Shown: positions 41,170 to 41,192 of the stretch, one piece after another
Layout: every line of letters begins with the position of its first letter
Position numbering within the stretch: the stretch's first letter is position 1
Assembly (NCBI GenBank): GCA_945898275.1
Contig: CAMDHZ010000026.1
Location: 1 to 41,192, forward strand
DNA from: Chitinophaga pinensis
GTDB taxonomy: Bacteria; Bacteroidota; Bacteroidia; UKL13-3
Direction of reading: 5' to 3'
Length of the DNA stretch: 41,192 nt
Program-made: the position numbers and the translations under genes
Notes under the pieces: model-generated
Databases searched by the model: none
Told to the model about the DNA's origin: nothing
What the model saw: only the letters and a program-made list of their open reading frames with translations

Positions 41170-41192
41170 TGTTTGCCGTAAAATGACTCCAT

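Noticed and set aside
41075-41191. A 38-codon open frame on the minus strand entering from the right edge.
   Set aside because: Short open frames are expected in AT-rich DNA. It spans the strong hairpin and has no recognisable motif.
1-41192. CRISPR arrays, insertion sequences, prophage or toxin-antitoxin genes.
   Set aside because: No spaced direct repeats, transposase, integrase or phage gene was seen; gene content and base composition look uniformly chromosomal.

Overview
This is a chromosomal window of a low-GC (roughly one third G+C by eye) member of the Bacteroidota. The clearest evidence is a complete gldKLMN type IX secretion locus preceded by a PorP/SprF gene, an HU-CCDC81/SPOR protein, Bacteroidota-type DUF3078, DUF4271 and DUF2911 proteins, and A-rich translation starts without Shine-Dalgarno sequences. 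I cannot place it more finely than phylum or class. I see no insertion sequence, prophage, integron or CRISPR array, and almost all the DNA is coding.

Layout. 0-4.8 kb: the end of an unknown gene, then on the minus strand dnaN, an S1/P1-type nuclease or phospholipase, a DbpA-like DEAD-box helicase and a YeiH-type exporter. 4.8-9 kb: tRNA-Leu(CAA), a GH20 beta-hexosaminidase, tRNA-Arg(ACG), a peroxiredoxin and an NlpC/P60 peptidase. 9-13.8 kb, plus strand: an orphan HPt protein, map, agmatinase, cysteine desulfurase, a DUF3078 protein and a cobalamin adenosyltransferase. 13.8-24.4 kb, minus strand: an HU/SPOR membrane protein, gldN-gldM-gldL-gldK, porP, hemD, a DUF4271 membrane protein and a BamA/TamA-like barrel. 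Then hemW on the plus strand. 25.5-29.7 kb, minus strand: an operon reading pdeM, a cysteine-free HesB-like protein, a MacB/FtsX-type permease, a membrane-embedded M23 peptidase and a membrane protein. 29.7-32.1 kb, plus strand: nucleoid-associated protein, pseudouridine synthase and a DUF2911 protein. 32.1-35.5 kb, minus strand: EamA transporter, yraN, NhaD-like antiporter and a glycosyltransferase. Then dihydroorotase on the plus strand. 37-40.9 kb, minus strand: a four-gene operon of ECF sigma factor, RskA-like anti-sigma factor, a membrane-anchored HMA-like protein and a lipid-anchored truncated globin; then pirin and a Crp/Fnr regulator.

How the genes fit together. PorP, GldK, GldL, GldM and GldN form the outer-membrane, periplasmic-ring and motor parts of one secretion machine. 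The ECF/anti-sigma pair probably controls the globin and its membrane partner from an envelope signal. The M23/permease cluster looks like an envelope-remodelling unit.

The most unusual signal lies across genes. The near-palindrome GGTTCAAACC (reverse complement GGTTTGAACC) occurs exactly 10 times, and its 9-base core TTGGTTCAA about 21 times, in 41 kb. A rough base-composition estimate expects about 0.05 and 0.5. The copies sit in different reading frames of unrelated genes and between genes, so selection appears to act on the DNA. This may be a genome-wide recognition word, of the HIP1, uptake-signal or chromosome-organising kind.
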